Positions 47,186 through 64,000 of a DNA stretch of 64,000 nt are shown piece after piece. A program made the position numbers and the translations under genes. The notes under the pieces are model-generated. The model did not search any database and was not told the DNA's origin. It saw only the letters and a list, made by a program, of their open reading frames with translations. Each line of letters opens with the position of its first letter. Positions within the stretch are counted from its first letter, which is position 1. This DNA is from Lepturacanthus savala (lineage: Eukaryota > Chordata > Actinopteri > Scombriformes > Trichiuridae), in assembly GCA_030544235.1 (NCBI GenBank), contig CM060471.1, forward strand, positions 8,706,848-8,770,847. Direction: 5' to 3'.

Positions 47186-48429
47186 AGAAATGGTTAAAAT
47201 CCTGAAAACAGGACATTATCCAGTTTCCTGCTGTTCTGGTCCTTTATCAAACAGCTGCTGCTGTTGGTCAAAGTGACACTTGGGTAATAAGATGCTGTGA
47301 TAATATCAACATTCATTTAATGTCTCATCTATGTCTTATGCACCTATTACTGCAAAAGATTTTGGTAGCGAATTAGCCTGTAAAAAATCACCAGAAGGCA
47401 GGAAATTGACCTGATTGTAATGTTCTCCCCTCGAGTGCAGCCCCGCCCCCGGACACCAGCCACCACTGTCATTTAGACCAAGTATTTTACATAAAATACA
47501 ATTAAATTCTGTTGTTCTTTAGTTTCAGTGTTTGGGCTTTAAGAGGTGACACCAAACTACATCAGGTTCATTGAACATCACCTTAAGCTCCAAGACTGTA
47601 TATTTTTAGTAGTTTAGTATTATAGTACTTTTACTGCAGTATCAGTGCTGTGTTGATGTGAAGCATCAGATCATCTGTGAGAAACGTTTGAGGATGTTTG
47701 AGAAGACAAACTGTTCTCATTTGTTTGTTTTAGCTGAACCACACAGTTGGTTTTATTGTATTTTCACTTTAATAAACTGCTGATCACAAACATTTATCAG
47801 GAAATCAGCTGACAGGGAGTAATGAGGCCAAACACACACACACACTGCTTGGTCAACATGTCTGACAGATCATTTGCATAAAAACAATCAGAGTGAACAC
47901 GCTTCAATGAGGAAAAGGAACATTTTCCATCTTTTTAACAGAAACAATCTGATTAACTTTTCTTTTATTTCTTTAATTTAATTCCACTTTTCATTCCATT
48001 AAACTGTTTGATTGGATTAAGATGAAGAAACAGAAAACTAACGATGACTGTCACTTTCTCGCTGCTGCACAATAAAATGTCCTGTTTATCATCTGAAATT
48101 CAGAGTGAACCTGCAAGACGGCAGTTGTGATGTCACAGAAACGCTGGTGTTCAGGTTTTTACTGGAGTGCACAGTCCTCTGCTATGTATGGATGACAAGT
48201 AGAATATACTCAGTCCATCTTTTAACTTCTTGGTGTATTTATTTAACAAAGTGAAAGCTGGTGTCGCTTCACGTAACACTGAACAACGATGCTGACCTGG
48301 AGCGGTGATGTCATAGTACCGTTAATCTTACACAATACAGTGTTTTTTTTTTTTATAAAACCTGACACCCCCACTCACTCTTAGCTCTCTGGGTTATCTA
48401 AAATAAAACGCAAAACATAATAACATAGT
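47186..48429. other. Intergenic sequence, nothing recognised
   Basis: Unique AT-rich DNA with no supported gene or repeat. Confidence 0.5.
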
Positions 48430-49095
48430 TTTTCTTTAACCATGTAAAAAAATCGCCTAGCACCCAGAGACTTGCTGGTTTTGTTCATCAGGAGATTTGA
48501 GCTGCACTTTGTCTGGTCCCTCACTAGGACCTGGTTGCCATGGGTAACCCTACCAGGAGCAAAAAGCCCCCGACATTATAGCTGCTGGGGTCATTGGAAC
48601 ATGCAGATCACTCCACCATGATAAGGTGGCAGCTCTAGAAGGGGAGGGGTGATGGCCGCAGTTTGATGATCAACTTTGTGGTCGTGTCGTTCAACTTGCA
48701 GCCACGTCTCAATGCCACATGGGAATGTTTGATTGAATCTCCTCAGAAACTCACACCTCAGGGAGAGCTTTAGTCACATCCCAGGGGAGGCGGGGGACAT
48801 TGAGTTCAAGGGGACCTTGTTCCGTCCCTCCATTGTCGAGGCGGCCAAACGAGGCTGTGGGCATAAGGTAGTCGCTGCCTGTCATGGTCGACTCCCAAAG
48901 CAGCTAATGGGTTAGACGTGCCAAGCAGAGCACGGCGTCCGTGGTTGCAGAGGCAAAAACTCAGACGTGGGAGTAGTTTGGTGAGGTCATGGAGAACGAC
49001 TTTCATACGGTTTGAGGAGGTTCTGGACCAACATCCAGAGGCTCAGGAGGGGGAAGCAGTGCACTGTCAACACTGTGTTTAATGGAGGTGATTCA
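48430..49095 (+). mobile_element. Decayed non-LTR retrotransposon fragment
   Basis: Traces of coding sequence include a stretch reading EAAKRGCGHKVVAACHGRLP at about 48838-48900, MENDF at 48990 and RLRRGKQCTVNTVF-like codons near 49040-49080. They resemble the part between endonuclease and reverse transcriptase of a common fish LINE. It is GC-richer than its surroundings and has many stops and frame shifts. The clade is not assigned. Confidence 0.55.
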
Positions 49096-49325
49096 GTTTA
49101 GTATCTGTGTGTGTGTATGTGTGTGTGCGTGTGGTCTAACATCCAATAATTGTTTCTGTCTGTCATGATATCATGTCTCCATAGCAACAGACAAAGAGCG
49201 GATGCCTGGATCACTGTGATTACGGAGAGACAGACAGGTGATTCACCTCAGCCTCACAGGAAGGATAATAGTAATTGTTATATGTTTATTGATCAACCTC
49301 TAATTCATCCATCTATCTATTCTTT

Positions 49326-49600
49326 ATACACACTTATTCCTCACTAGGGTCACAGGGTGCCAATCCCAGAGTACCTCAGGCGAGAGGCAGGGATACACCC
49401 CAGACAGGTCATTAGTCTACAGTGGGACACAAACACACTATGGGCAATTTAGAGTCTCCAATTAACCTGAGCATGTTTTTGGACTGTGGGAGGAAGCCGG
49501 AGAACCCAGAGAGAACCCACGCAGACACGGGGAGAAGATGCAGACTCACAGACACACAGAAAGGTCCCAGACCAAGGTCTTAAACCTTGATCATGACCAA
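49326..49600 (-). repeat. Common fish interspersed repeat, copy 3 (inverted)
   Basis: Reverse-orientation match to the copies at 3826 and 33341, with gggcaatttagagtctccaa, catgtttttggactgtggga and gaacccacgcagacacgggg. Confidence 0.75.
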
Positions 49601-50745
49601 TAGGATTTGAAGACAATCAATACCAGCACAATGATGCTGATTCTGAGAGGAACAACCATGACATCATGACCTTTAGGGGGAGGAACATCAACATGATGTG
49701 TTTTATATTATATTCAACACTTCAACACAAATAATAATGTAATAAGTAATAATACAAAAATAAATTAGATAAATAAAACGTTAAAAAATGTCCATCTCAA
49801 ATAATTAGAATATCCTGAAAAAGTTGAATATTTTTCTCCGCTGTTAACAAATACACAACAACTGTATGTTTTACAAACAGTTTAATTAAAAACACGTCAT
49901 GAACGACAGCCAATGAAACGCCAGAGCACAAAGATCATTTCAACACACAGACGCTGTTCAATGACAAGTCAGGACACTAAAAAAACATCCAATCAGAACA
50001 TCAGGACGCGTTCAGAGGAATCGTCCAATCACAGCTCAGCACGGCGCTGACAGGTGAAGGGGGATGAGCTACACTCTACATGATTCAGAGTGATGGTGTG
50101 TGGTTATTTACAGCGGATGGTGGTTATTTAAAGTTGACAGAATGAACGAATGAATCCTGTAGCAGCTTCAAACGTTTATTTAATGTCCAACATTTCCTGA
50201 ATCTACAATTAACAACTTCTGTCTAATGAGTAATTTACATAAAACTATTCTTTTAAAAGTTGTTTTGGTTTATTTTTTTTAATATTTTATCGGCCCTAAA
50301 ACTTTAGAAAAGGTTCAAACTTGGTGCTATAATTTTAGTTTATTTCACTGAAATTGTATTTCAGTTCATTGTTATTGTTAATATTGTTAATTGTCCATGA
50401 ATCATGTTCCTGCCTCTTCACCATGTGACCTCACTGCTCTGACACTGGTCACAGCTGGAAACACCATAAATGATATTTGGTCATCATACAACACTGAGTT
50501 GAAAGTCAGATTTGTATCTTGGAACTTTAGCTATCAGTTAGCGTTCTAAATTTACTACGCAATTCCAAGCATTTGCTGTAATTACTGTCATTATCATCAA
50601 CTTACTATAAGTTCCTCCAACTAATAAACCATAAGTTAATATGTAAGAATATGAGAAACAGTCAGGCTGTAGCTGCTGATGCTAACAACCAGAACATGCT
50701 GCTACTTTAAAAGTGAAGCTGTTTTATGGTGCCACAGTGCTGTAA

Positions 50746-51326
50746 TTAAAGGGACAGTTGAGTATTTTGAACATTAGCCCCATTTCTGGTGAACTAACAG
50801 TATATTGACTACAAAGATCATTAGTGGAAGATCAGTGAAATTACATCTCTATGCTTCAGATACATGTCAGGCACCAGGGAAATGGGGCTAAATATTTAAC
50901 ACTGCTTTCACACCAACAGCGCATCAAATGGTCCATTCAGACCAAAGGTGCTTAGTTTTAATTGCTGTGAAAGCATCAGTTGCACTCAGGCACTAAATAA
51001 AACAGACCAAAACCTCAAAAAGAGGTGGTCTCAGTTTGCTTGACTGAAAACAAGTCACCAGTCCCCTGGTGAAAACACGAACTCGGGTCCAAATGAACTA
51101 TTCAAGATGTATCATCGGAGGGGATACTAATTATTTCATTTCCTGTTTGTTTTAAGATAAGCGCTGATGAAACGTCCATCGGACCAATTTTTGTTTGTTT
51201 GCAGGAGTGAAAGCAGACCTCGCTGGAGGCTATAGGCTAGCTAGTAACCATTTTATTCCCTGGCGTGGACCATATGATCAAACTAGTGGTGTGAAAGTGC
51301 CCTAAAATACTGAACTTTCCCTTTAA
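50746..51326. mobile_element. piggyBac-like MITE bounded by TTAA, with a second MITE nested inside
   Basis: The outer ends are ttaaagggacagttgagtat and aaatactgaactttcccttt-aa, inverted repeats each starting at a TTAA (50746-50749 and 51323-51326), as expected of piggyBac-type insertion. Inside, about 50902-51302, a second pair of ends (gctttcacacca and tggtgtgaaagtgc) defines another element of about 400 bases. Neither carries a transposase frame. Confidence 0.75.
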
Positions 51327-52730
51327 GGTGTGATTAGGTTTCATTACAAAAACACTTCAAAAAACATCATGGGTTGGTGCAAATGAAAACTCAAAACAGA
51401 CAAATGGTAAATCCTCTGGTAAAATGAGCAAAATGTAAAACACTCGTCTCCTGCTGCTTTTCTGCTTCGGCCCTAAACCATCAAACCCGCCCATGTCCTG
51501 CTGAGGAGGTGAAGCTGAATTAGAGAAACACCATCTGAACGTCATCACCACTTAGAACAGCAACCGCCTCCGAGGGTGTCGTTCTCCTATAGCTGATGAG
51601 AGCAGCGCTGACTCAGTGATAATTAATGAGGAGCTGTGCATTAAATGACTTGATTCATTAACGAGGTTCTGTCATCATGGTCAGTTTTCAATGAAACAAC
51701 AATATAGCCGTTAATTTATATTTTCATGCTTTTTTCAATCAAAATATTTTTCATAAGACCTAACTTGAGTTTCCATGGTAATGACCGAGGGCCTGACTAA
51801 CACCTGCAACACTCATCACCATCCCATAATGTTCTCATTAAACGTGAACGTTCCTCACTGCTCCTGGAATCAGGACGGACCTTAGATATGCCTTAACAAC
51901 GGGCCAGAAGCTTTCAGCTCTGTCACTGTAATTAAAATGAAGCTTGATTTGACTTCATAGATGATCAATACATGTATTAAATAACAGAAAAGGATGTTTC
52001 TTTCTTTTCTTCATGTCTGTTTCCTTTGCTGCTTCTTCAAAATCATTAAAGGTTTTGAAGTCTTGAAAAGGACGTAGAGAGAGAAGTAAAATCAGTTTGA
52101 ATGTTGTAACTTAGCAACAAGTCTGAGGATAACTTTTAATTTAGCTGATCAAACTTCAATCAATATATGCATTTCAGATTTGATGGACACCTGTCGGCCA
52201 GTCAGAGAAGAGGATACGCTACCTGCTGCTAATGGTTTACATTCAGAGCTCAGACTCGAACAAAACAAAAAAAAACAACAAACCAACAAACAGGACGCAG
52301 ACAACAAAACAAAGCAATGAGAAAATATCAGGTGATTAATGCAGAAACATTTATTTTTCTGCTTTACTTTTAACTGAATAGAGTCGAGTTGTTGACGACT
52401 TTTTTTTACTGTGAAAATCTGATGTATTTATGTCTAAATTTAAAACATGTTGGTTCCCAAATATCATGAATCAAACCTTCATGTCCTGTGAAGCTAAAAT
52501 CAGAAGAAAAGAAACAATGTTCATATTCAGGGCGTCTGAGAAGTTAATTATATCAGTTTGATAACGAGGATCCTCAGTCAGTGAACAGCTCCGACTGCAG
52601 AGAGAGAAACCTACAGAGTCCGAGCCCACACCAGGATCCAGCAGTGAGGTCCAGTCCTCCACAGGCTGGCTGTGGAGGGACAGAAGGTTCTGGAAGGGTC
52701 CGGATGACGAGTAAAAAGGTTCTGTCAGCT
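51327..52730. other. Sequence downstream of tcerg1l, no gene seen
   Basis: The 3' UTR of tcerg1l (minus strand) should lie here; TTTATT (AATAAA on the minus strand) at about 52350 is a candidate signal. No coding feature is supported. Confidence 0.45.
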
Positions 52731-57443
<4,713 letters not shown>

Positions 57444-57584
57444 CTACAAATAAAATAATCAGTTTTATTGATGCAATTTTTTAGTGATTTCAGGTTTTAT
57501 TTAAGATTACACATTTTTAGACTTTAATCTCTTATTGGATTTGGTCACTTTTTCTTTTTCTTATTACCTAAACAAGTGTTTAAT

Positions 57585-58858
57585 GTCATTGAGGTTGTTC
57601 CTGAGGTTGTTTGTGACGTTGTTGCTGAAGTTGTTGTTGGTTGTTGAGGTTGTCATTGAAGTTGTTGGTTGTTGAGATTGTTGTTGAGTTCATTGCCACG
57701 GTTGTTGAGGTTGCTGTTGTAGAGATTGTTGTGGATGTCATTGTTGAGGTTGTTGCTGAGGTTGTTGTTGAGGTTGTTGCTGAGATTGTTACTGAGGTTG
57801 TTGTTGGTGAGGTTCTTGTTAAGGTTGTTGTAGCTGAGGTTGTTGCTGAGGTTCTTGTTGAGGTTCTTGTAGAGGTTGTTACTAAGGTTGTTGTTGAGGT
57901 TGTTTTTGGTTGTTGAGATTGTTGTTGAGTTCATTGGCACAGTTGTTGAGGTTGCTGTTGTAGAGATTGTTGTGGATGTCGTTGTTGAGGTTGTAGCTGA
58001 GGTTGTTGCTGAGGTTGTTGTTGAGGTTCTTGTAGAGGTTGTTGCTGAGGTTGTTGTTGAGGTTGTTGCAGAAGTTGTTGTTGAGATTGTTGTTGAGTTC
58101 ATTGCCACGGTTGTTAAGGTTGCTGTTGTAGAGATTGTTGTGGATGTTGTTGTTGAGGTTGTTGTTGCTGAGAATGTCATTGAGGTTGTTGCTAAGGTTG
58201 TTGTTGAGGTTGTTGCTGAGGTTGTTGTTGATTGTTGAGATTGTTGTTGAGTTCATTACCACGGTTGTTAAGGTTGCTGTTGTAGAGATTGTTGTGGATG
58301 TTGTTGTCGAGGCTGTTGCTGAGAATGTCATTGAGGTTGTTACTAAGGTTGTTGTTTTTGAGGTTGTTGTTGATTGTTGAGATTATTGAGGTTGTTACTA
58401 AGGTTGTTGTTGAGGTTGTTGCTGAGTTTATTTGTAAGGTTGTTGAGGCTATTGTTGTTGTTGACGTTGCTGAGGTTGTTGTTGAGGTTGTTGTTGAGGT
58501 TGTTGCTGAGGTTGTTGTTAAGGATGTTGTAGCTGAGGTTGTAGCTGAGGTTGTTGCTGAGATTGTTGTTGAGGTTCTTGTTGAGGTTGTTGCTGAGGTT
58601 GTTGTTAAGGTTGTTGCTGAGATTGTCGTTGAGGTTCTTGTTGAGGTTGCTGCTGAGGTTGTTGTTGAGGTTGTTGCTGAGGTTGTTGTTGAGGTTGTTA
58701 TTGAGGTTGTTGTTAAGGTTGCTATTGAGGTTTTTGTTAAGGTTGTTGTTAAGGTTGTTGCTGAGGTTGTTGCTGAGGTTGTTGTTGAGGTTGTTGCTGA
58801 GGTTGTTGTTGCTGAGTTTATTTGTAAGCTTCTTGAGGCTGTTGTTAAGAACGTAATC
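57585..58858. repeat. Large GTTGTTGAGG-type minisatellite (about 1.3 kb)
   Basis: Nearly 1.3 kb of 9- to 12-base units such as gaggttgttgtt and gaggttgttgct, strongly G/T on the plus strand. Longer segments (for example gttgagttcattgccacggt at about 57683, 58093 and similar at 58240) recur, so there is a higher-order period of a few hundred bases. The Val/Glu- and Asn/Leu-rich reading frames on the two strands are by-products. Confidence 0.95.
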
Positions 58859-58859
58859 T

Positions 58860-59036
58860 AATCATTACTCTGAACTATGTTTATTACATTATGACTAACT
58901 GCTGTTGTTGGTTCTACAGTCAGGACTCAGACTCTGAAGAGGTTGATTGACAGATTCTTTTTGTCTCCTCTCAATTCTTCTTCTTTGCTGCTAAATTATA
59001 TAATCAGTGTTGAAATGCAAACACACCACAGGCAAC

Positions 59037-59076
<40 letters not shown>

Positions 59077-60080
59077 TCTGCATTTTCACTGAGTAAATTT
59101 AACCCTTCACTTTCCTCTCTGCTAGAGGAAAAAACAGGAACAATCTTCCCTCTGGGGGGGATGGGGGACTCTAGGGGACATTTATTGCCTCTGGATGAGA
59201 CAATAAACCAAGTCTTACTCAGGTCTTCAAAGATTCCACGGCCCTTATCTCTAAGGGTCCGGGGTTCATGTTCAACTCTCATCAGACATATATGTCTCCT
59301 TTAATTCTATGACTCTCCTCTTTTTCTATGAAACCATTCCAGGCAGACCACAGAAAGTATGGTTGTAGGTTTAATAAGTATTTTCTGACACGCATTAACT
59401 TGTCCACTCTGTCCTTATTCTGTAGCAGAAATGAAAAAGGGACCCATACAAATTAGTTACCACTTAATCTTGTCAGGAAATGAGTAAACTGGCAGTTTCT
59501 AGGATATTAGACCTTCTCACATTTTTTAATGTGTTTTTTCTATGTGTTTTAATGTTGTTTTGTGTTGTCACTACTTTACTAAAACACTACAGCAAAGATA
59601 TCTGACTAGTGTTGGTGTTATACAGGACAGCTGCTGCAGTTTTGTCTTTTCTCTATAACACTGAGTCAGAACGTCCAGAAGCTGATCTGACCTCGGCCTG
59701 ATAAAACTTCATCATCTCTGAGCCGAGCTCAGTCAACCAGCTGCAGCTCAGAGCTTTAATTCACACTCAAGGCAGGGTCTGTGCTGACAGTAAGACCCTG
59801 TAATTTCTATGAGGAGGAGGTGGAGGAGGATGAGGAGGAGAAGGAGAAGGAAAAGGAGAAGAAGACTTTCATCCTCTCTTTTTTCAGTCTGGATATAAAA
59901 GGACAGTTCATTTCCATTTGAATAGGAGATTAACTTTCTGTGTGAACATCAATGTGATTTTAGACAAAGCTGCTACACACACACACACTTAGTCGGCAGC
60001 TTCCCATCGTTTGAAGTGTCTCTATCTAATTTTCTGACTCTGTCTCTCTGTCATTTATTTGTCCATATTTTTTTCATTAA
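58860..60080. other. Unassigned sequence, possibly tcerg1l intron 1
   Basis: It contains a (GT)n tract at 59039-59071 and a purine-rich GGAGGA/GAAGGA run at about 59810-59865. No coding exon recognised. Confidence 0.5.
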
Positions 60081-60084
60081 TCAT

Positions 60085-61290
60085 CAATTCTCACCTCCTC
60101 CCATCCTCACCTCCTCTCTACCTTCACCTCCTCTCTATCATCTCCTCCTCTCCATCCTTACCTCCTCTGTATCTTCACCTCCTTTCCATCCTCACCTCAT
60201 CTCCATCCTTACCTCCTCTCTATCTTCACTTCCTTTCCATCCTCACCTCCTCTCCATCCTTACCTCCTCTCTATCTTCACCTCCTTTCCATCCTCACCTC
60301 CTCTCCATCGCCACCTCCTCTTTATCTTCACCTTCTCTCTCCATCCTCACCTCCTCTCTACCTTCACCTCCTCTCTATCATCTCCTCCTCTCCATCCTTA
60401 CCTCCTCTGTATCTTCACCTCCTTTCCATCCTCACCTCCTCTCCATCCTTACCTCCTCTCTATCTTCACTTCCTTTCCATCCTCACCTCCTCTCCATCCT
60501 TACCTCCTCTCTATCTTCACTTCCTTTCCATCCTCACCTCCTCTCCATCCTTACCTCCTCTCTATCTTCACCTCCTTTCCATCCTCACCTCCTCTCCATC
60601 GCCACCTCCTCTTTATCTTCACCTTCTCTCTCCATCCTCACCTCCTCTCTACCTTCACCTCCTCTCTATCATCTCCTCCTCTCCATCCTTACCTCCTCTG
60701 TATCTTCACCTCCTTTCCATCCTCACCTCCTCTCCATCCTTACCTCCTCTCTATCTTCACTTCCTTTCCATCCTCACCTCCTCTCCATCCTTACCTCCTC
60801 TCTATCTTCACCTCCTTTCCATCCTCACCTCCTCTCCATCGCCACCTCCTCTTTATCTTCACCTTCTCTCTCCATTCTCACCTCCTCTCTATCTTCACCT
60901 CCTTTCCTCATCCTTAAATCCTCTCTATTCCCTCTTCCTCTCTCCATCCTCACCTCCTCTCTATCCTTATCTCCTTCCTCTGTCCTCAGCTCCTCTCTAT
61001 CATCACCTTCTCTCCATTCATACTTCCACCCTCCATCCTCATCTCCTCTCCATCTTCACCTCCTTTCCTCATCCTCAAATCCTCTCTATTCCCTCCTCCT
61101 CACTCCATCCTCACCCCGTCTCTATCGTCACCTTCTCTCCATTCTCTCCATCCTTACCCTCTCTCGCCTCTCATCTCTTCTCTTCTCCTCACCTCCTCTC
61201 TCCATTCTCACCTCCTCCCTTCGTCCTCCTCCCTCCATCCTCACCTCCACCTCCCTCCAGCTTCTCCATCTCCTCCATCTCCTCCATCTC
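60085..61290. repeat. Pyrimidine-rich minisatellite with higher-order structure (about 1.2 kb)
   Basis: More than 1.1 kb of C/T-dominated sequence made of 48-base units (for example ctccatccttacctcctctc, tatcttcacttcctttccat, cctcacct). A marker variant gccacctcctctttatcttc occurs at about 60310, 60600 and 60840, so larger blocks of about 290 and 240 bases repeat, differing by one 48-base unit. The long Ser/Pro/Leu/His frames (463 and 420 codons) are by-products, as shown by their presence in two frames. Confidence 0.95.
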
Positions 61291-61299
61291 CTGGCCTCC

Positions 61300-62256
61300 A
61301 TTAAAGTCAAAGTCAAAATGAACGTGGAACCTGACCAATCACAGGCAAGAAAATTAGGTCTGTGGTTACCATGGAAACACAGAACTGTCACCCTCAGCAC
61401 AAACTAGATGCTGAAAACTAACCTGCTGCATGTTAAATACCTAGTATAAATACTGTGTATAAATACTCGTTATGTACAATGTTGTCTATGACAGGTGATA
61501 GTTTATCACTGTCAATTCTGGAGGGAAAAACGCTCCTGTTTGTTGCATTTATTTAATCCAACAGTGGTGGGCAGGGCTAAACTCAAATGTTGGTTGTGTC
61601 AGTGAACTTGTTTGAGCATTAAAGTGGACCTTCAAAAATGTTTCATGGGTTTTACTGTTAAAAAGTCAGTCAAACAATAACTTTTTGCCATGTTCAGCTG
61701 CAGATCCCTCAGAGGAAACGTCATACGTGGTTAGAGAAAGGGGTGGAGCCAAATGAGCGAAGCAGGGGCGGAGCCAACTGAGTGGTGGAGATGCTGCAGA
61801 CTAACACTAATGCTTAGAATCAGCAGGGTCGTTCAGTCTTTATTCATCACATGTGATCACTGGCACCAGTGTAGGCAGAGTCACTCTGGAGGTCATCAGA
61901 GATGCAGGATCCTGAGGGATCACCTAAAAGGGTCCAAGAGGCCGGAGGTCGGTAGAGACTGCAATTAAAGGTCCATCAGCTCAGGTACATCAAGACCAAT
62001 GTTTTTTTCTGAGGACTAAAAAGAGGAGCCTATCATCAAAACACAAGCTGAGAAACACAGGAGACTACTGAAGGTTGTCAGGGATTGATAAGGGGTCGAT
62101 CAGAATTTAAAACAGATTGTAAGCAAGTGAAGCGCAATACTTCCTAAGAACTTGAGAATTCCTTTAGTTTTGAACTAGTTACCAGAACATATTCTCTACT
62201 CTGTTTGACAGGAACATGTACGTTCTGTGTATCTCTCAAACACACACGCATGCACG

Positions 62257-62318
<62 letters not shown>

Positions 62319-64000
62319 CACACACTAGAATTCGTTAAATTAGTGCTTCAATGGCAAAGTCCCAATTAGTTGCCTCCTGCTGAATGATGGATCACATACA
62401 AACACAAACACACCAACAGTCCCCAAACACCAGAGAGGAAACAGCTGATAAAGCAACGAAAGGAAAGAAAGAAGCAGACAAGGTAGAGGATATTTCTGAT
62501 TAACGTGTCCAACACTGATTTATTACCATCAGCATCTTAGTTCTAAAGTATTGCAGTAAAAGTAAATGAGAGTATAAAATAGCATGAAAGGTGGATAGTC
62601 CTTCATTTAGTTACTTCTCTGTTACACCAGTTACACCTCTGTTAATAATCATTATGAAAAGGTTCTGCAGCTTTATTGTCTATTTACTTTCTCAGTTTGA
62701 AAATGTTAAACTGCAGCAGGTTGACTTTTCCTCTGATGATATATTCTGTCTTTCATGTATAAATCAGCAGGAATGATGAATACAAGGAGGAAAAGATGAT
62801 TATTGTGTCAGCAGTAATGAAAATGTTTGTTTACGAGTTTGTGTTTACATGTTGGTAGGTAAACGGATGATGTGAAACGTGATGATAAAGCTTCTTAGCC
62901 TTTGGTCTACGGGCATATAATAACAGCGACTACAGCTCATGAAGAGAATTTAATATCAGCATGAACACACACACACACATACACACACACACTCAGACAC
63001 ACACACACACACACACACATACACACACACTCACACACACACACAAAGCGTGTTAGTGTAAGGCCTCCTGTGGCAAATTACCTCAGCTTTTTCAATCAAT
63101 CACACGCTTATCAATACCGACCAAGCTCAGCTTGTTACAAACAAGTGTGTGTGTGTGTCTGTGTGTGTGTGTGTGTGTGTGTATGTGTGTAAAGTGTAAA
63201 GCAGAGCCCTGTAAAGATGAGCTATGAGCTGTCCTCTTGAAGACACCCAATTACACCCTGGGGAACTGTGTGTATGGCTGTGTGTGTATGTGTGTGTGTG
63301 GGGGGGGTGTATGTGTGTGTATGTGTGCGTGCGCTAAAGCAGGTTCAGTATTGCATCACATTTCAACAAGGTAATTTAAAGTGCTTTACATAAAACATTA
63401 AAAGCTTCGAGATGAAATGTAAAAAACACAGGGTCATAAAAGGACAGTTAGATAGAATTAAAAATATTTATTAAAGAATTAAATGGAAAATAAAAATGAG
63501 AATGAGAATAAAACAGGAGAGTAGGAAATGAAATGATGAGCTGTTTGTGTCTAACGACTGTTCTGCTGTTGGAGAAACTCATTTCTTCTTCTTCCCGTCT
63601 TTTTCATTGACAGATGTAAAGTCTGGAGCAGTTAACTGCTGCTTATAAAATTGTGGAAGTGGAAACTAAACCTGTGTGCCCAGTTCTTTAAAACAGAAGC
63701 ACATCCTCACAGATTCTACATCTGATGGGAAGAAACATCTGCATATTTCTGCTTCGTATGTACACAGGTTTAGACATGAATCTGCACATTTATGCACCTG
63801 GTGCATGATTCTGAGTCTTCACTGGTCCCACAGGGCCTGAACCAGAGGTGTAACCACAATGTCATGTGTGGGTGGGCAGTGAGCTCATTTGGGGCTACTC
63901 TTACTAAGCATACTCATCCTAATGGCCTAATAATAATAATAAATGACAAAAGAAAAGCTAAAACCTATAAAAATACATGGCAGTTACTGCCCACGTGAAA
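61300..64000. other. Right end of window: no gene recognised; several (CA)n tracts
   Basis: CA/TG tracts are at about 62257-62315, 62965-63050 and 63144-63190. The rest is unique AT-rich DNA. Open frames are short and without recognisable protein. Confidence 0.6.

Noticed and set aside
57641..58861. Val/Glu-rich plus-strand and Asn/Leu-rich minus-strand frames
   Set aside because: Translations of the GTTGTTGAGG minisatellite; open on both strands and repetitive throughout.
60016..61407. Open frames of 463 and 420 codons, rich in Ser, Pro, Leu and His
   Set aside because: They run in two different frames through the same pyrimidine-rich minisatellite. They have no family resemblance and exist only because the unit length is a multiple of three and poor in stops.

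Overview
This window looks like nuclear DNA of a ray-finned (teleost) fish. Its genes are split by short GT-AG introns and encode vertebrate proteins. It is dense in dinucleotide microsatellites and holds fish-type Tc1/mariner, hAT and piggyBac-like elements, L1/Tx1 and other LINE remnants, tRNA-derived SINEs and a Ty1/copia-type retrotransposon. No prokaryotic operon, CRISPR array or structural RNA gene was seen. All identifications come from reading translations and splice sites; no database search was run.

Layout from left to right: (1) 1-1.25 kb, the last two coding exons of heatr1 (+), a ribosome-biogenesis HEAT-repeat protein. (2) 1.25-4.7 kb, a repeat-rich spacer with an internally deleted Tc1-like transposon inserted in one copy of an older repeat, a common fish interspersed repeat and an (AT)n tract. 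(3) 4.7-6.3 kb (-), a complete two-exon class A GPCR of the hydroxycarboxylic-acid/oxoeicosanoid receptor group, with YRY in place of the usual DRY motif. (4) 6.3-11.5 kb, non-coding. (5) 11.6-24.6 kb (+), a complete 22-coding-exon jakmip3 (821 aa, coiled coils plus a hydrophobic tail) whose introns hold several minisatellites, one containing a decayed copy of exon 4. (6) 29.9-42.0 kb (+), a complete dpysl4 (CRMP family; 572 aa short form) with a separate upstream first exon for the long isoform. Its intron 13 is swollen by a copia-type element that itself holds a hAT element. (7) 42-52.7 kb, non-coding, with L1-like and other LINE debris, an 18-bp tandem repeat and nested MITEs. (8) 52.7-57.4 kb (-), the last 11 coding exons of tcerg1l (WW domain and two FF domains); its 5' end is not in the window. 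(9) 57.4-64 kb, very large simple and minisatellite arrays, probably tcerg1l intron 1 or upstream DNA.

The jakmip3-dpysl4-tcerg1l neighbourhood corresponds to human 10q26, where these three genes also lie close together, which supports the paralogue assignments. The genes do not form a pathway in the operon sense. jakmip3 and dpysl4 are both neuronal cytoskeleton-associated genes in the same orientation, and tcerg1l is a nuclear transcription-elongation/splicing-type factor transcribed towards them. I found no convincing new multigene system. The most unusual observations are small-scale: a receptor with a changed DRY motif, a minisatellite that carries a decayed exon, a minisatellite whose every unit carries a splice-donor-like motif next to a real donor, a GC-AG intron, a possible split exon in dpysl4, and several transposon insertions with clean target-site duplications.
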